Shown here: positions 62,564 through 64,000 of the stretch, piece after piece | Position numbering within the stretch: the stretch's first letter is position 1 | How the letters are laid out: each line of letters begins with the position of its first letter | From: Aggregatilinea lenta | GTDB taxonomy: Bacteria; Chloroflexota; Anaerolineae; Aggregatilineales; Aggregatilineaceae | Direction of reading: 5' to 3' | DNA: 64,000 nt | Assembly (NCBI RefSeq): GCF_003569045.1 | Contig: NZ_BFCB01000001.1 | Coordinates: forward strand, 62,001 to 126,000 | Notes under the pieces: model-generated | What the model was told of the DNA's origin: nothing | Databases searched by the model: none | What the model saw: only the letters and a program-made list of their open reading frames with translations | Program-made: the position numbers and the translations under genes

Positions 62564-63241
62564 CTAGTGCATGGTACGCAGCACGGCCAGCACACGACCT
62601 TGAATTTCAACTTGCGTCGCGTCGACGTAGATCGGGTCCATCGTCGGGTTGGCAGGCTGAAGGCGAACGCGCTTGCCCTCGTTGTAGTAGTTCTTGAGGG
62701 TCGTCTCGCCACGCTCGCGCAGCCACACCGCGACCATGTCGCCATTGTGTGCGATGTTCTGGCGCTTGAGGACCACGATGTCGCCGTCGGCCACCATCGC
62801 GTCGATCATAGAGTCTCCGTTCACGCGCAGCGCGAACAGATCGTCGCCGGGCATGCTGGCGACCAGGCTCTGCGGCACGTCGATCATGTCGTCCGTGTCG
62901 TAGTAATAGCCGAAGTCCTCGCCGGGCAGCGGCACGGGCGCGCTCGCCACGATTTTACCGACCAGCGGCACCGGCAGCATGCTGGTGATGTCGGCATAGC
63001 GCACCGGCAGCTCCTGCGCACTGTCCTTGACCAACCGTAGCCCGCGCGACACTTCCGGCGAGCGCTCGAGGTAGCCGCGCTCCACCAGCTTGTTCAGGTT
63101 GTAGTTCACCACCGAGGTCGATGCGATGCTGACCGCCTCGCCGATCTCGCGGATGGTGGGGGGATAGCCGTTCTTGTCAAGGAACCGCTCGATAAACGAC
63201 AGGATCTTTTTCTGCCGCGATGATAGAGTTTGTTGTGCCAT
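62564..63241 (-). CDS. lexA: SOS repressor LexA
   Basis: The product is 225 residues from ATG 63241 (MAQQTLSSRQKKILSFIERF), with GGAG seven bases upstream. The winged helix holds PPTIREIGEAVSIASTSVVN. The serine-lysine dyad is S144 (NGDSMIDAM) and K183 (ETTLKNYY). The self-cleavage site appears as A99-S100 in VGKIVASAPVPL where most LexA proteins have Ala-Gly. RecA filaments on damaged DNA trigger cleavage and induction. An SOS box lies inside its own promoter, so it is autoregulated. Confidence 0.97.
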   Translation of the reverse strand: MAQQTLSSRQKKILSFIERFLDKNGYPPTIREIGEAVSIASTSVVNYNLNKLVERGYLERSPEVSRGLRLVKDSAQELPVRYADITSMLPVPLVGKIVASAPVPLPGEDFGYYYDTDDMIDVPQSLVASMPGDDLFALRVNGDSMIDAMVADGDIVVLKRQNIAHNGDMVAVWLRERGETTLKNYYNEGKRVRLQPANPTMDPIYVDATQVEIQGRVLAVLRTMH

Positions 63242-63288
63242 CAGACTCGCTCCGTGCAGTACGCACAATAGTTCGCATTTTACGTTAA

Positions 63289-63318
63289 ATTATAATCCGA
63301 ACCGATGTTCGATGTCAA
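63289..63318 (-). promoter_or_regulatory. lexA promoter with SOS box in the spacer
   Basis: Read leftward, TTGACA (63313-63318) and TATAAT (63289-63294) are 18 bases apart. The palindrome CGAACCGATGTTCG (63298-63311) fills the spacer and matches the CGAAC-N4-GTTCG LexA box. Confidence 0.9.
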
Positions 63319-63447
63319 GTGTTCTACATCAGGTTTATTAATATTGGGCTGACTGATGGACAGTCTTTTATAGTTAAGAGTGGCGGGGAAGAATCGAGCG
63401 GCGTATACTGCCTGATTGAACAGGTAGCAAGGCAAAAGGAGTTAGGA

Positions 63448-64000
63448 ATGACCATTCAGCTAACATGGTTGGGGCATTCTGCATTTGCTCTCAAGATTGG
63501 CACTTATGACCTCCTCATCGATCCCTTCCTGACCGGCAACCCATTGGCCGCCGCCGATCCAACCCAACTTCCCGCCGACTTCATTCTGCTGTCGCACGGG
63601 CACGGCGACCACATCGGGGACGCCCCGGCCATCGCCAGGCGCACCGGCGCGACAGTCGTCGCCAACAACGAGATCGGCAAGTGGTTCCGCAGCAAACACG
63701 GCATCGACAAAGTGCATACGCTCAACCCCGGCGGCGGCATCAAGCTGCCGTTTGGCCGCGTGGAGCTGACCATCGCGCATCACAGCTCGTCCCTGCCCGA
63801 CGGCTCGTACGGGGGAGAGCCGAACGGCATCCTGATCTTCACCGACGAAGGTAAGAAGATCTACCACGCGGGCGACACGAACGCCTTCCTCGACATGCAG
63901 TTGATCGGCGCGCACGGCCTGGACCTCGCCATCCTGCCCATTGGCGACTACTTCACGATGGGTATCGAAGGCTCGCTGAAGGCGATCGATCTGCTCAAGC
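63448..64000 (+). CDS. UPF0173 metal-dependent hydrolase, 3' end beyond window
   Basis: The frame starts at ATG 63448 (MTIQLTWLGHSAFALKIGTY) with AGGAGTTAGGA upstream and is open to the window edge, so about 184 residues are visible. It has the MBL motif LLSHGHGDHIGDAP, GGIKLPFGRVELTIAHHSSS, then KIYHAGDTNAFLDM and LPIGDYFTMG, which mark the UPF0173/YtkL family. It is probably a Zn-dependent cytoplasmic hydrolase of unknown substrate. It is divergent from lexA across 206 bases. Confidence 0.93.
   Translation, partial: MTIQLTWLGHSAFALKIGTYDLLIDPFLTGNPLAAADPTQLPADFILLSHGHGDHIGDAPAIARRTGATVVANNEIGKWFRSKHGIDKVHTLNPGGGIKLPFGRVELTIAHHSSSLPDGSYGGEPNGILIFTDEGKKIYHAGDTNAFLDMQLIGAHGLDLAILPIGDYFTMGIEGSLKAIDLLK

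Overview
This window is a GC-rich bacterial chromosome segment. The mix of genes points to the Chloroflexota, probably an Anaerolineae-like lineage (inference): a MutL-like/DUF6754 membrane operon, DUF2089 and SHOCT-like proteins, a T-box in front of threonyl-tRNA synthetase, an LCP protein, an ABC-F protein behind an attenuator, and a LexA box of the CGAAC-N4-GTTCG type. No rRNA, CRISPR array, prophage or intact insertion sequence was seen.

Positions 1-8920 hold a leftward operon of seven tightly packed genes. It encodes a protein with a biotinyl/lipoyl-like fold (cut by the window edge), a MutL-like ASKHA protein, small polytopic membrane proteins, a DUF6754-like membrane protein and a 1342-residue acidic protein with about eighteen short tryptophan motifs. 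Its role is unknown and it is the best candidate here for an undescribed machine. Positions 9000-12190 hold a T-box leader, an unknown 125-residue gene, a strongly structured RNA region and a TGS-less thrS. Positions 12300-18630 hold a DMT exporter, two envelope proteins and three tandem M42 aminopeptidases. Positions 18867-24135 hold a divergent methyltransferase/HxlR pair and a leftward envelope-stress-like cluster (DUF2089, two SHOCT-like proteins, a DUF4097-like protein, GNAT).

Positions 24413-34862 hold an orphan Flp pilin, an SPFH protein, Lgt, a nitrilase-family protein, an AT-rich unknown gene, a LysE exporter behind a possible leader RNA, an SdrD B-type secreted protein, clpB with an inverted repeat at its promoter, and an ASCH protein. 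Positions 35008-43762 hold tRNA-Gly, an ABC-F gene with uORF and attenuator, a MITE-like element, a RecB/YprB-like nuclease, a formate/nitrite channel, a 6S-like non-coding RNA, a MtaA-like methyltransferase, an AT-rich HEPN-like gene, an MBL hydrolase and a cold-shock gene.

Positions 44070-50267 hold initiator tRNA-Met, a phosphatase fused by overlap to a partial histidine operon (hisH, hisA, small membrane gene, hisF, hisI, hisE), a methyltransferase and a HAD protein. Positions 50503-64000 hold a TolB-like lipoprotein, an ABC exporter pair, an LCP protein, a large membrane protein with a PP2C-like front and a propeller-like back, two 3-hydroxyacyl-CoA dehydrogenase paralogues, a cupin, lexA with its SOS box inside the promoter, and the start of a UPF0173 hydrolase. 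Intergenic spaces are littered with two families of short palindromic repeats, some of which double as terminators.
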